This document shows positions 33,425 through 42,654 of a DNA stretch of 64,000 bases, one piece after another; within the stretch, counting starts at the first letter, position 1; each line of letters opens with the position of its first letter. The position numbers and the translations under genes were made by a program. This DNA is from Paenibacillus mellifer (GTDB taxonomy: Bacteria; Bacillota; Bacilli; Paenibacillales; Paenibacillaceae), in NCBI RefSeq assembly GCF_023195895.1, contig NZ_JALPRK010000001.1, forward strand, positions 1-64,000, given 5' to 3'. Under the pieces are notes generated by a model, which was given only the letters and a program-made list of their open reading frames with translations, did not search any database and had not been told where the DNA came from.

Positions 33425-35152
33425 ATGTTCAGGCTAGGAAATCCATTCCGATGGTTCAAGGGATTCAGATCTCGTTCGCTTATCGCCAAATTGGTAAGAA
33501 TGATTGTGTTGCTTATGACGGTATGCGCCGTTTCTTTCACACTGGTGTCCTACTACGAGGTGCAAAGATCGATGACCAGCCAGATGAAAAGCGATGGAAC
33601 AACCTTGGTAACCAATATCAAACGCGAGATCATTAGCAACGAGCTGCTAGACATGGGCCAACTTCAGAAGGTGTTCCAGACGATCAAAGAGGAGGGGGAA
33701 GGCAACATCGTTTATATCTCCCTCTCTGATGCGAAAGGGAATCTGATCGTGTCCGACAATAGTCAGACCCGGGAAGGGAACGATGCAGAGGCGACGGACG
33801 TTACTGCTTCAGCCTCGGCAACTTCGACGAGCACGGATTTAACCACCGTGGTTTCGAATCAAGAGACCCAGGGTAGCATCCTGGAAACCGCCGGCGGGGA
33901 GAAGGTTTATAATATCTCTACAGATTTTACATACAGCAAGGAGCTCTCCGGCGCATTAAACGTGGGGATCTCGCTGAAGAGCATGTACGATCAGATTCGG
34001 GAAGCGTTGTTCGAAACGATTGTAATTTCGCTCGTCATACTGCTGTTAGCGGTAGCCTTGGGCCTGCTGATGGGACGCAAGATGATCCGGCCGATTACGG
34101 CGATGTCTAAACGAATCAAGAGCTATGCCGCAGGGGATTTCTCGGAGGAGTTTGTGCATCATAGTCAGGATGAGATCGGGAGAATGGCGGCGGATTTGGC
34201 CCATATGCGCAGCAAGCTGGGCGGGATGATGGAGAACATCCAGCTTCGCGCCGGCCAAGTCACGTCCGGTTCGCAGCAGCTTTCAGTCATGATCGGTGAG
34301 AGCTCGCAGGCGGCGAAGGAAATTTCGACCGCAACGGATGCGCTGGCGGCGGGGTCGGGAGACCTTGCGCTGAACGCACAGGAAGGGCTTGAGCGATTGA
34401 ATCGCTTGGCCGAGGAGATCATATCGCTTACTGGGCGGGCGGACCAAATGAAGTCCAGCATCGAGGAAACGCAGGAAGCTAACCAAACGACCATGAGCAG
34501 CATGAAACAGTTGCAGAAGGCGATCCGTGAAAATGCAGAAGTGACGATCAACATCGAGGAGCAGGTGAACGATCTCAGCGAGAAGTCGGAATCGATCACC
34601 CAGGTCACTACGGTGATCAAGGCCGTAGCCGAACAAACCAATCTGCTGGCGCTGAACGCCATGATCGAAAGCGCAAGAGCCGGTGAGCAAGGGCGAGGTT
34701 TCGCAGTTGTGGCAGAACAGATCCGCAAGCTCGCTGAGCAAACGACGGGTTCGGTACAGGGGATCGAGGATATGGCACGGGAAGTGGCGGCAGCAGTCGC
34801 GAAGACCCGGGAGTTCATGCAGCAAGGAGCCGAGGTCATCACCCGGACGAGTGAGGTTTCGCGAGAAACCGGCCAAGCGTTCCGACAAATTGATCAGAAG
34901 ACTCACCATATGATCGCGGGGATGCAGGAACTGATCAATGGAATCACCCAAGTCAACGAGGATAAGAACGAGGTCATCGGCACCATCGAAAGCATCTCCT
35001 CGATCGCTCAGGAATCCACCGCAGCTACCGAGGAAATCTCCGCTTCAACCGAGCAGCAATTGGCTAGCATGGAGCAAGTGTCCGCTTCGGCTGGGGAGAT
35101 GAAGGAAGTCGCCGACGATTTAAATCGTCTGGTTGGACAATTCAAGTTTTGA
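33425..35152 (+). CDS. Methyl-accepting chemotaxis protein
   Basis: A 575-residue chemoreceptor: transmembrane helix 1 (about 23-43), extracellular sensor (about 45-195) with a Ser/Thr-rich stretch ([17 protein letters not shown]), helix 2 (about 196-217), HAMP ([21 protein letters not shown]), and a long cytoplasmic coiled coil with the CheW/CheA hairpin [38 protein letters not shown] (quoted in parts: [19 protein letters not shown]). It should steer flagellar motility to an unknown ligand. It stands alone; no ligand-linked gene adjoins it. A GGTGG box precedes the ATG. Confidence 0.93.
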   Translation: MFRLGNPFRWFKGFRSRSLIAKLVRMIVLLMTVCAVSFTLVSYYEVQRSMTSQMKSDGTTLVTNIKREIISNELLDMGQLQKVFQTIKEEGEGNIVYISLSDAKGNLIVSDNSQTREGNDAEATDVTASASATSTSTDLTTVVSNQETQGSILETAGGEKVYNISTDFTYSKELSGALNVGISLKSMYDQIREALFETIVISLVILLLAVALGLLMGRKMIRPITAMSKRIKSYAAGDFSEEFVHHSQDEIGRMAADLAHMRSKLGGMMENIQLRAGQVTSGSQQLSVMIGESSQAAKEISTATDALAAGSGDLALNAQEGLERLNRLAEEIISLTGRADQMKSSIEETQEANQTTMSSMKQLQKAIRENAEVTINIEEQVNDLSEKSESITQVTTVIKAVAEQTNLLALNAMIESARAGEQGRGFAVVAEQIRKLAEQTTGSVQGIEDMAREVAAAVAKTREFMQQGAEVITRTSEVSRETGQAFRQIDQKTHHMIAGMQELINGITQVNEDKNEVIGTIESISSIAQESTAATEEISASTEQQLASMEQVSASAGEMKEVADDLNRLVGQFKF

Positions 35153-35275
35153 TTTGGACTCCGTCCTAGGCAGCGAGCTGAACTTGCCTCTCCAGCAGAA
35201 CATCCGTTACACTGAAACAAGAATAGAACGATGAGCTGCGGTTAGGAATTCTAGCCGGGTAATGAGGGGCAAGCC

Positions 35276-35860
35276 ATGGCATTGAAAAAAAGGGAGCAGC
35301 AATCGCTGCTGACCAAAGAGAAAATTTTGCGAAATTCGATCGAGCTGATTACGGCCTACGGATATGACGAGGTCACGATCTCGCAGATTTGCCAGAAAAG
35401 CGAGGTGGCCAAGGGTTCATTTTATACCCATTTCAGCTCCAAGAGTGAGATTGCGATCGAAATTCTGAAGGACATTAACGTCCGTTTGTTCCACGGTCTG
35501 GAAGTTGATGTTACGCAGCCGGCGGAGCCGCAACTTCGTGAGTATACCCGATTGTATTTTCACACGGTTATGGAATGCGGGCCGGCCATGTCGCGGGAGA
35601 TCTTCAAAATCATCCATACGATTCAATTCTCCAGCGGGGATGTGTCTGACTTGCATAATAGCTTTATCGAGCGTTACATCCGCCTGGGACAAGAGCAAGG
35701 GGCTTTCCGCAAAGAGCTGAATCCGGAGAAAATCGGCCACTATTGGTCGGACGGCAATCTCGGCCTGGTCCGATATTGGATCGCCGACAGCGAAGGTTAT
35801 GATTTGATGCAGGAAGGGTTAGATTACTTTGAATTTATGATGAATGCGATCCGTTCATGA
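35276..35860 (+). CDS. TetR-family transcriptional regulator
   Basis: A 194-residue regulator with an N-terminal TetR helix-turn-helix (TISQICQKSEVAKGSFYTHFSSKSEI, about 35-60, cited in parts) and a helical ligand/dimer domain. It is convergent with the FMN/FAD reductase gene, with a shared terminator. A TGACC-GT-GGTCA palindrome sits upstream of that reductase (37876-37887) and could be its operator; this is inference. Start ATG follows GAGGGG. Effector unknown. Confidence 0.88.
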   Translation: MALKKREQQSLLTKEKILRNSIELITAYGYDEVTISQICQKSEVAKGSFYTHFSSKSEIAIEILKDINVRLFHGLEVDVTQPAEPQLREYTRLYFHTVMECGPAMSREIFKIIHTIQFSSGDVSDLHNSFIERYIRLGQEQGAFRKELNPEKIGHYWSDGNLGLVRYWIADSEGYDLMQEGLDYFEFMMNAIRS

Positions 35861-35863
35861 AAT

Positions 35864-35913
35864 AACAAACAACCCGTTTCCCCGCAGTCTCGCGGAGGAA
35901 CGGGTTGTTTTGT
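35864..35913. terminator. Bidirectional terminator
   Basis: AACAACCCGTTCC-type arm pairs with GGAACGGGTTGTT around a CGC...GCG inner helix, with T-rich tail TTTTGTTT on plus and A-rich 5' flank. Separates the TetR gene and the convergent reductase. Confidence 0.85.
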
Positions 35914-35920
35914 TTCCTTA

Positions 35921-37822
35921 CTATTTATGGGAGGCTGCATGTTCCCCGGCAATTCGGCCGGAGTTGACGGCAAATGCCATCGTCAGGCCTTCCACATCCG
36001 GGTAGCTGTTGTCATACAAACCACCGGCATCGTTGCCAACCGCGTAAAGGCCAGAAATGACTTTGCCTTCGGCGGTCAGAGCCTGCAGGTCTTCGTTAAC
36101 GCGCACGCCGCCGATCGACCCATAGGTCGAACCGCTGACGCGGATGGCGTAGAATGGACCTTTTTCAATCGTATATTGCAGGTAAGCCGGGTCCTTGTAA
36201 TACAAAGTATCCTTCTTAGCCGCTACGGCTTGGTTATAGGTTTGTGCCGATGCTTTCAATTTTGCAGCATTCATGCCCGTCTTGGCCGCCAAATCGTCAA
36301 TCGTTTTGCCGATGGCGACAACGCCGTCCTTGGCGAATGTTTCAAGATCAGCTTGCAAATCTTTAATCGGAGCGGTCTTCAACTTGTTGACGTCGTTGCG
36401 CCCTTGGGCAAATAAGCCGTCCCCGTTCACTTGATAAGCGCCGCACAAATTGCTGCCCTCTTTGGTCAGCTTATCGACTGTAGCTTGATCGATGACGGCA
36501 AAATACTCGCCTCCCGCGGAGTAGGCCGCGTTGCCCCACAGAACGTTATCATACACAACCCCTTCGTCCACGAACCGGGTGCCTTCTTTGTTCACCCAGA
36601 ACAGCGGCAGATCTTTGACGGTAAAGGTTGGACGACCGTTGTAATTTTCGAAGATCCCTTTCGTCCCCGACAGGTCGCCTAGGTGGATTTGGATCACGCC
36701 GCTGCCGATTTCGTCGGCTCCGATTGCCCAGGCCATCTTTACGCCTTCGCCTTTGTTTCCCCACCCGTAATAGTTGTAATAATTGACTTTCGTTTTCTCC
36801 TTGAACATCTCTTCATTGGCACCGAAGCCGCCGCTTGCGAGAATGACGTTCTTCGCGCTAACCTTCAGCGTGCTGCCGTCTTCCATGGTAGCGGTGACCC
36901 CGGTCACGCGGCCATTGGCATCGGTAATCAGCGATTGGCCGGTCGTGTTGAAGCGAACGTCCACCCCGAGTTCTTTTTGCATCCGTTCATGCAGCTTGGC
37001 AAAGTCCGCTTTCGCGTTCGTCCACAGGTGATAGGTCTTTGGTGAATCGACGTGCAGCTTCTGGTTGACCCCAAGGCTCAGCCGCAATCCGATGCCATTG
37101 GCCTGCAGCCAATCGATCGTGCTGCCCGATTTGTTGAGAACCGCTTTGAGCAGCGGGGCGTTACTACGGTAATGGTTGTATTTCTCCAAATAGTTAAACA
37201 GGTATTCGGTCGTTACGGTTTCTCCAGCTTTCTTTTGCAGGGAAGTTTCCGTACCAGCGATGCCCATCGCGTAGTTTAAGAGACCACCCATCGCGGAGGT
37301 TTTCTCCAGCACGATCACCTTCGCGCCGTTTTGAACTGCGGCCAGTGCAGCGGCCGTTCCCGATGTGCCGCCGCCAACGACTACGACGTCCGCCGTAGCG
37401 GTATGTACCTTGCCGCCTGTCGTAACCGTTTGCAAGTCGGAAGGCTTCAGGCCGGTTTGCGCCAGCGCTGCTTTAGCGGCAGCTAATACGGCGGCCGAGG
37501 TGTGGGATGCGCCTGCGATGCCGTCCAATTCAATGTTTTGCTTAGCTAACATTTGCTCTTGCAGCTTTTTCGCAGCGGCACCCCCAACTTCCGGCGTTTC
37601 CTTGTCCGCTTGAATCGTCACTTTGGTGATTTTCTTGCCTTCGACGGTCAGTGAAACTTTGACGTCGCCTCCGAACCCTTTTTCCGTCGCCGTGCCCGTC
37701 TTGCTGCTCGCAGCAGCAGCGGCATTGGCATCGCTGACGGACTTGCTGCCGATTTGTGCGCCGCCGAGCACGAGTGCCAGGCCCAATAAGCCCGCCGTTA
37801 CCGGCTTAATCCAAGATTTCAT
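35921..37822 (-). CDS. Secreted flavin-dependent reductase (FMN-binding domain + FAD fumarate-reductase-like domain)
   Basis: The 633-residue protein has a signal peptide (VTAGLLGLALVLGGAQIG), an FMN-binding domain (about 50-115) with the ApbE flavinylation-type motif DGIAGASHTS, and a fumarate/urocanate-reductase-like FAD domain starting VVVVGGGTSGTAAALAAVQ (about 148). GGLLNYAMG, GGFGANEEM and a C-terminal GLYAVGNDAGGLYDNSYP complete the fold. It should reduce an external alkene-type acceptor, taking electrons from a membrane donor. ATG 37822 has a GGGGAG 8 nt upstream; TTG 37828 is also open. Substrate is unknown. Confidence 0.88.
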   Translation of the reverse strand: MKSWIKPVTAGLLGLALVLGGAQIGSKSVSDANAAAAASSKTGTATEKGFGGDVKVSLTVEGKKITKVTIQADKETPEVGGAAAKKLQEQMLAKQNIELDGIAGASHTSAAVLAAAKAALAQTGLKPSDLQTVTTGGKVHTATADVVVVGGGTSGTAAALAAVQNGAKVIVLEKTSAMGGLLNYAMGIAGTETSLQKKAGETVTTEYLFNYLEKYNHYRSNAPLLKAVLNKSGSTIDWLQANGIGLRLSLGVNQKLHVDSPKTYHLWTNAKADFAKLHERMQKELGVDVRFNTTGQSLITDANGRVTGVTATMEDGSTLKVSAKNVILASGGFGANEEMFKEKTKVNYYNYYGWGNKGEGVKMAWAIGADEIGSGVIQIHLGDLSGTKGIFENYNGRPTFTVKDLPLFWVNKEGTRFVDEGVVYDNVLWGNAAYSAGGEYFAVIDQATVDKLTKEGSNLCGAYQVNGDGLFAQGRNDVNKLKTAPIKDLQADLETFAKDGVVAIGKTIDDLAAKTGMNAAKLKASAQTYNQAVAAKKDTLYYKDPAYLQYTIEKGPFYAIRVSGSTYGSIGGVRVNEDLQALTAEGKVISGLYAVGNDAGGLYDNSYPDVEGLTMAFAVNSGRIAGEHAASHK

Positions 37823-37863
37823 ATCCAAAACTCCCCTTCAACCCTAATTTGGCCGCGTTCGAT

Positions 37864-37889
37864 GACCGAAGTCAGTGACCGTGGTCAGT
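37864..37889. promoter_or_regulatory. Tandem 13-bp repeat with TGACC palindrome, candidate operator
   Basis: GACCGAAGTCAGT (37864-37876) and GACCGTGGTCAGT (37877-37889) are direct repeats, 11 of 13 identical, lying 42 bp before the flavin reductase start. The second contains the 12-bp palindrome TGACC-GT-GGTCA. It suits a TetR-type dimer; the nearby TetR gene (35276) is a candidate. Confidence 0.4.
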
Positions 37890-38014
37890 ATCAGAATAGC
37901 GCGATTCCTTGCCTATTAAAGTGAAAAAATTCACAAAACAAAGAAAAAGGTTTTGCTTTATAATAGAACCCGTTGATTGACTTGGGAGATCGCCATAGAG
38001 AGGTAGGGGAACGC

Positions 38015-38449
38015 ATGAAAACGACGGAAACCGCTGTCCCTCGATTGGGTGTAGGTGCGGTGATTCGGAACGACCGCGGGGAGACCCTGATGGTGCTGCG
38101 CAATCGGGAACCGGAAAAGGACACGTGGAGCATCCCCGGCGGAAAAGTTGATTTGTACGAAACGATGGAGCACGGCATCGTGCGGGAAATCAAGGAAGAG
38201 GTAAACCTCGATATCGCAGTAACGGGGGTATTATGTACGGCGGAGACGATCCGACCGGAAAAGAAGGAACACTGGGCTTCGGTGATTTACGAAGCGGTGA
38301 TTGTTGGCGGCGAGCTTCGGAATATGGAAGAAGGGGGAGCCATCGGCGCGATGAAGTGGTTCCCGCTGAATCACTTGCCGGACAAGCTGGCGAGCTTTAC
38401 CGTGGCAGCGGTCGAAGCGTTGAAGCGACGGGAGTTGGCTGGGGATTAA
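38015..38449 (+). CDS. NUDIX hydrolase
   Basis: A 144-residue NUDIX protein beginning MKTTETAVPRLGVGAVI, with the Nudix box GGKVDLYETMEHG followed by IVREIKEEVNL (the usual Gly before the last hydrophobic residue is Asn). WSIPGGK is the typical lead-in. It should hydrolyse nucleoside-diphosphate-linked compounds, possibly ADP-ribose, FAD/CoA or damaged nucleotides. ATG 38015 follows a GGGGA; a longer reading from 37973 (TTG) is possible. It is divergent from the flavin reductase, 192 bp apart. Confidence 0.88.
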   Translation: MKTTETAVPRLGVGAVIRNDRGETLMVLRNREPEKDTWSIPGGKVDLYETMEHGIVREIKEEVNLDIAVTGVLCTAETIRPEKKEHWASVIYEAVIVGGELRNMEEGGAIGAMKWFPLNHLPDKLASFTVAAVEALKRRELAGD

Positions 38450-38460
38450 CAGAAGGAACT

Positions 38461-38523
38461 AGGAGACCTTATTTCCTCCAAATCACCTAGTAGACGTGAT
38501 TTCGAGCGGAATAAGGTCTTTAC
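38461..38523. terminator. Long inverted repeat / probable bidirectional terminator
   Basis: AGACCTTATT-CC...AAATCAC pairs with GTGATTT...GGAATAAGGTCT over ~60 nt with a short central loop. The T-run is weak (TTTACG), so it may be a palindromic repeat that also ends the convergent NUDIX and MFS genes. Confidence 0.6.
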
Positions 38524-38529
38524 GTTCCG

Positions 38530-39735
38530 TTACGCCGATGCGTCCGATCTACTGCCCAGCTCGCGCCGCCGCCCGCGCACCTGCGCATAAACGGCGATGA
38601 GTTGCGTTAGCAGGCCGGCGATGCACACGCCGGTCCAGCCGAAATGCGCATAGCTGAACGAGCCGACCCAGGAGCCGAGGGCGCCGCCGACGAAATACGA
38701 AACCATGTAGATCGTATTGATACGATTGCGGGCTTCGTCGCTGATGGCGTGGATGCGGGCCTGGTTGGAGATCTGCGTCGATTGGACGCCGAGATCAAGC
38801 AGGATCACGCCGACAACCAGCCCCGCCAAGGCATAGCCGAAGCCCAGCATGCAGACGTAGGCGAGGATGACCGCGGCCATACCGATGCCTATGGTGAAGC
38901 GCGGGCTGCGCTGATCGGCCATCCGCCCGGCAACCGGAGCGGCCAAGGCTCCGACGACGCCGATCAAGCCGAACAGACCGGCCGCGTCAGGGCCTAGGCC
39001 AAAGCGGGGTTCGGCCAGCAGAAACGACAGCGTCGTCCAGAACACGCTGAAGGCGGCGAACATCATGCCGCCGTTCAGCGACGCTTCGCGAAGCAGCGGC
39101 AGATCCTTGATAAGCGAGGCCATCGAGCGGAATAAAGCCCCGTAACCGGCCGTTGTTGCGGACGGGGATTTGGGCAGACGGAATGTCAGAAAGCCAGCCA
39201 GAAGGATCATGAGTCCAGAGGCGATAAAATAGACGGCCGGCCAGCCAAGGTATTCCCCGACAAGTCCGCTGAAGGTTCGGGAGACAAGAATCCCGATTAA
39301 GAGTCCGCTCATGACGGTGCCTATAATCCGGCCGCGTTCCTTCGGGTCGGCCAGCTGTGCAGCGAGCGGCACGATCAGTTGGGGCACTACGGAAGTGAAG
39401 CCTACGGCGAAAGAAGCGATGCTTAACACGGCGCTGTTCCAGGCAAACGCCAGAAATAATAAGGCGCCGGCGGAGCAGAGGAGCATGAACAGGATCAACG
39501 ATTTCTTCTCGCGAATATCGGCCAGCGGCAGGATCATCAGCATCCCCAGCGCATATCCGACTTGGGTCAAGGTGGCGGCATAACCAACCTGGGCTTGCGT
39601 GACGTGAAACGCGGCGGCGATTTCCGCCAGCAGCGGCTGGATATAATAAAGATTCGCCACGGCGATGCCGGCGGTGACGGCCAGGGTCAACACCAGAAAC
39701 CGACTCAACAGAATCGGTGTGCTTCCGGATGGCAT
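38530..39735 (-). CDS. MFS transporter
   Basis: A 401-residue, 12-helix major facilitator protein: ANLYYIQPLLAEIAAAFHVTQAQVGYAATLTQVGYALGM in the first two helices and the loop 2-3 segment PLADIREKKSLI. Relatives (YbaK/YfcJ-like and drug:H+ antiporters) export drugs or metabolites; the substrate is not deducible. ATG 39735 has AAAGGAGG 7 nt upstream; the 10 extra residues of the longer frame are not needed. Downstream of the aldo/keto reductase gene and separated by a terminator. Confidence 0.85.
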   Translation of the reverse strand: MPSGSTPILLSRFLVLTLAVTAGIAVANLYYIQPLLAEIAAAFHVTQAQVGYAATLTQVGYALGMLMILPLADIREKKSLILFMLLCSAGALLFLAFAWNSAVLSIASFAVGFTSVVPQLIVPLAAQLADPKERGRIIGTVMSGLLIGILVSRTFSGLVGEYLGWPAVYFIASGLMILLAGFLTFRLPKSPSATTAGYGALFRSMASLIKDLPLLREASLNGGMMFAAFSVFWTTLSFLLAEPRFGLGPDAAGLFGLIGVVGALAAPVAGRMADQRSPRFTIGIGMAAVILAYVCMLGFGYALAGLVVGVILLDLGVQSTQISNQARIHAISDEARNRINTIYMVSYFVGGALGSWVGSFSYAHFGWTGVCIAGLLTQLIAVYAQVRGRRRELGSRSDASA

Positions 39736-39765
39736 TCGAACGCCTCCTTTCGGGAATTTTGGCAA

Positions 39766-39808
39766 AAAAACAACCTAAGTCCGTAAGAAACAGGGCTTAG
39801 GTTGTTTC
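39766..39808 (-). terminator. Terminator of the aldo/keto reductase gene
   Basis: AAACAACCTAAG pairs with CTTAGGTTGTTT around a 17-nt loop; read leftward it ends in TTTTTTT. It lies between the reductase stop (39827) and the MFS start. Confidence 0.85.
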
Positions 39809-39826
39809 GCGTAGGGACGACTTGGC

Positions 39827-40744
39827 TTATGGCAAAATGTTGCCCGCAGCACGGTAAATTTCGTACCACTCTTCGCGGGTCAAGCGGATCTCGCCGGCTT
39901 GGATGCAGTCCTTCAAGCGATCGATGTTCATCGTCCCGATCACCGGCTGCATTTGGGCCGGGTGGCGCAGCAGCCACGCGATGGCAATGGTTGTGTTCGT
40001 AACGCCGTATTTCGCGGCGATTTCGTCAATCTTCTGGTTCAGCTCAGGGAACTTCTCGTTGCCGAGGAAGACTCCCTCGAAGAATCCGTATTGGAACGGC
40101 GACCAAGGTTGGATCGTGATGTCGTTCAAACGGCAGAAGTCGAGCACACTGCCGTCGCGGTTAACAGCCGCTTCATTTTCCATATTTACGTTAATGCCGG
40201 CCGAAATCATCGTGGTGTTCGTGATGCTCAGCTGCAGCTGATTGGCGACGATCGGCTGTTTAACGTATTTTTGCAGCAGTTGGATTTGCATCGGGTTCTG
40301 GTTGGAGACGCCAAAATGACGTACTTTGCCCGCGGTATGCAATTGGTCGAACGCTTCGGCAACTTCTTCGGGTTCTACCAGGGCATCCGGACGATGCAGC
40401 AGCAGCACGTCAAGATATTCGGTGTTCAAGCGTTTCAAAATACCGTCTACCGACGATAAAATATGCTCTTTCGAGAAGTCGAAGGAGCCTTGGCGGATGC
40501 CGCATTTCGATTGCAGGATGATTTTCTCCCGAATTTCCGGGTTCATGTGGATCGCATCGGCGAAAATCTCCTCGCAGGAGCCGCCTCCATATATATCCGC
40601 GTGGTCGAAGAAATTCGCGCCTTCTTCCAGCGCAGTTTGCACGAAACGTTCCGCACCGGCTCTGTCCAGCGAGTTGATGCGCATGCAGCCGACAGCGATG
40701 ACGGGGACTTCCAGCGTGCTTGTTCCAAGCTTGATGGTCTTCAT
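39827..40744 (-). CDS. Aldo/keto reductase
   Basis: A 305-residue AKR-family oxidoreductase: MKTIKLGTSTLEVPVIAVGCMR start, catalytic Asp/Tyr in FFDHADIYGGG, Lys in ILQSKCGIRQG, His in LLLHRPDALVEPE, and the NADPH site GVSNQNPMQI plus late AWLLRHP...GTMN. It should reduce small aldehydes or ketones with NADPH. Start at ATG 40744, 9 nt from GAGGAGG; the longer frame to 40891 is not supported. It stands alone before a terminator. Confidence 0.9.
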   Translation of the reverse strand: MKTIKLGTSTLEVPVIAVGCMRINSLDRAGAERFVQTALEEGANFFDHADIYGGGSCEEIFADAIHMNPEIREKIILQSKCGIRQGSFDFSKEHILSSVDGILKRLNTEYLDVLLLHRPDALVEPEEVAEAFDQLHTAGKVRHFGVSNQNPMQIQLLQKYVKQPIVANQLQLSITNTTMISAGINVNMENEAAVNRDGSVLDFCRLNDITIQPWSPFQYGFFEGVFLGNEKFPELNQKIDEIAAKYGVTNTTIAIAWLLRHPAQMQPVIGTMNIDRLKDCIQAGEIRLTREEWYEIYRAAGNILP

Positions 40745-40983
40745 TAGTCGGATCCTCCTCAGTTGAATAGGAATAGATGAACGGTCACCCGGGCAGCTAT
40801 GTAGATGGAGAGAAACAACTCTCAATACAGCAATGCGTGATTGGCGCCTGGATGCCCCCATCATTGTGACATAGAAGGACGACGGTTTCAAGAGCAGGGC
40901 GAGGAGCGTGGGGATAACAGCTAAAAGGCCGCCGGGTCATGAATCCCGGCAGCCGAAAGCGGAAAGGAATAGGAATCTTAGTG

Positions 40984-41328
40984 TTAGCGAACGGTTTCGC
41001 TAGGAGCGGCAACGCGTTTGTCTTTCAGCACGACGTTGTTGCTATATAACATCGAATCGCTGCTTAAACGGTAGGTTGGGAAGGGGTCATGAGCAAGCAA
41101 CCGCATCACGTCGTCAAACAAAATTTCCTGCTGGCGATCCACCAAGAAGGTGAAGCCGTCTGATTCAAACGCGATGTCGGTGGGGAGCGGTTCGCTGATC
41201 AGATGCAGCGAATACACGCCGGCTGCGCTGCACCCTTCCGATTCACCAAACAGCTTGAAGTATCCAGGCCGGCCTCCTAGAGTTTGTAGCAGCTTCTCTT
41301 TCGTATCCTTCGTCATGTCTACTCTCAT
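40984..41328 (-). CDS. HesB/YneR-like Fe-S biosynthesis-type protein
   Basis: A 114-residue protein resembling the HesB/IscA-like family of Firmicutes (YneR type): GYFKLFGESEGCSAAGVYSLHLI near 23-45, FLVDRQQEIL and a C-terminal beta-rich segment. The family's C-terminal Cys pair is not present, so it may not carry clusters itself. Start at ATG 41328 (MRVDMTKDT) follows AAAGGA; the upstream frame adds 11 residues. It is divergent from YojF. An ATTGT-TT-ACAAT palindrome lies in the gap. Confidence 0.65.
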   Translation of the reverse strand: MRVDMTKDTKEKLLQTLGGRPGYFKLFGESEGCSAAGVYSLHLISEPLPTDIAFESDGFTFLVDRQQEILFDDVMRLLAHDPFPTYRLSSDSMLYSNNVVLKDKRVAAPSETVR

Positions 41329-41433
41329 CGCGACACACATCCTTTGAGTTCTATTATACATTTCGTAAAATTATATTGTTTACAATTTAATAATAATCAA
41401 TTTGAAGGGATTTGTCAACTGAGGAAAGGTCAC

Positions 41434-41461
41434 TTGTGCAACCGGACCCTGAGCGTATAAT
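41434..41461 (+). promoter_or_regulatory. Promoter of yojF-bshB2
   Basis: A perfect TATAAT (41456-41461) with TTGTGC (41434-41439, 3 of 6) 16 bp upstream, about 55 bp before the YojF start. Confidence 0.5.
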
Positions 41462-41515
41462 AGTTACTGTGATTTTGGTAGCCAACAAATACAACGAAAA
41501 GGAATGCATGCCCAC

Positions 41516-41827
41516 ATGAATCTCATTGAGAAGAAACATGCGGAAGATCTGCTAAATGCTTTTGTCGGATCGGACGTGTATCTGCATAGTGAAGCTACTT
41601 CGTATCTGTTTGTCCGTAATTTCAAGGTGAACCTGACCGCTGCCTTTATTGCCGGGGACGGACCTTACCGGGCGGCTTTGCGATTTGACGGCCTGGGTTG
41701 GCTGCGCATCGAAGGGCTGACCCATTTCGAGCTTGACGAGCAAGGGCGTCTCCTGCTGGAGGGCTTTGACGACAAGGGACGTATGGACGTCGCACTGCAT
41801 TTGGGAAAGGAGCCGTTTCCGGAATGA
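41516..41827 (+). CDS. yojF: YojF-family protein (DUF1806)
   Basis: A 103-residue protein of the YojF/DUF1806 type (EKKHAEDLLNAFVGSDVYLHSEATSYLF...). In Bacillus yojF immediately precedes yojG (bshB2), as here with a 4-bp overlap. Its biochemical role is unknown. Start uncertain: ATG 41504 lies too close to AAAAGGA (1 nt) while 41516 is ~13 nt away, so both are possible; I chose 41516. Assignment rests on sequence style plus the bshB2 partner. Confidence 0.78.
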   Translation: MNLIEKKHAEDLLNAFVGSDVYLHSEATSYLFVRNFKVNLTAAFIAGDGPYRAALRFDGLGWLRIEGLTHFELDEQGRLLLEGFDDKGRMDVALHLGKEPFPE

Positions 41828-42525
41828 ATACACAACAAACTATGGGACGTAAGCTACTGGCGGTGTTTGCCCACCCTGACGACGAGTCGTTTATCTGCGG
41901 AGGCACGTTAGCTAAATATGCCGCCGAAGGTGTGGAGGTCACGGTAGTAAGTGCAACTCGCGGCGAAATGGGGCGGCGGATGGGGAATCCACCTTATTTA
42001 AACCGGGAGACGCTGGCGGCGGCCCGGGAAATCGAGTTGCGGCAGGCGTGCGACCATTTGGGCGTACACGAATTGAAGTTCCTCGATATCCGTGATAAAA
42101 CGGTCGAGTTCATTGACGAGAAGCTGCTTATCGGACGGATCGAGGAGCTGATGAGAGAGCTTCAGCCCGATGTGGTGCTCACGTTCCACGAGACATTGGG
42201 TGGACACCCGGACCACTGCGCGATTGGTAAAGCGACAACGGCAGCATTTCGCCGGTACAATCAAGGTGCGCTGTATTTTGTTTCTTTCGGCGACATGATG
42301 CTGCAGCCGGACAAGTACGGCTATACCGCGGGCGACATCGCTCGCGTGGATGTACAAGAGCATTTGAAGGCCAAGCTGGCTGCCTTTCGCGCTCACCGCT
42401 GCCAATCGGAGCTAATGGAATGGGTATGGCAACGGGATGACAAAGCGCTGCGGAACTTGGGCCGTTACGAATATTTCATCCGCGGCAGCCAGTCGAAATC
42501 GGGGAAGGATTCGCTATTTGGTTAA
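41824..42525 (+). CDS. bshB2: Bacillithiol biosynthesis deacetylase BshB2
   Basis: The 233-residue LmbE/PIG-L family zinc deacetylase has AHPDDESFICGGTLA (His/Asp metal ligands) near residue 17, SATRGEMGRRMG near 45 and GGHPDHCAIG near 128. It converts GlcNAc-malate to GlcN-malate in bacillithiol synthesis; BshB2 is one of two partly redundant deacetylases in Bacillus. Overlap with YojF and the yojF-yojG order support BshB2 over BshB1. It indicates this organism makes bacillithiol, relevant to the DinB-like protein in the sulfur operon. Confidence 0.92.
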   Translation: MNTQQTMGRKLLAVFAHPDDESFICGGTLAKYAAEGVEVTVVSATRGEMGRRMGNPPYLNRETLAAAREIELRQACDHLGVHELKFLDIRDKTVEFIDEKLLIGRIEELMRELQPDVVLTFHETLGGHPDHCAIGKATTAAFRRYNQGALYFVSFGDMMLQPDKYGYTAGDIARVDVQEHLKAKLAAFRAHRCQSELMEWVWQRDDKALRNLGRYEYFIRGSQSKSGKDSLFG

Positions 42526-42560
42526 GATTGACTTGACGGTTCCAGGGGTATTTTTCAAAT

Positions 42561-42579
42561 AATAATGATTTTCATTCTC
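42561..42579 (+). promoter_or_regulatory. Fur box upstream of the ferredoxin-NADP reductase
   Basis: AATAATGATTTTCATTCTC matches the 19-bp Fur consensus GATAATGATAATCATTATC at 15 positions. It overlaps the probable -35 of a promoter with TATGAT (42587-42592) and lies 76 bp before the reductase start, predicting induction by iron limitation. Confidence 0.6.
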
Positions 42580-42654
42580 AATTAGATATGATACGATGGT
42601 TCCATCCTAGTGAATTTTCACTTCCTTATGTGATTAAAAGGAGAGGTTGCGACG

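Noticed and set aside
41375..41386. ATTGTTTACAAT palindrome as a PerR/Fur site between HesB-like and YojF genes
   Set aside because: Only a short AT-rich palindrome; it does not match the 7-1-7 Fur or PerR consensus well.
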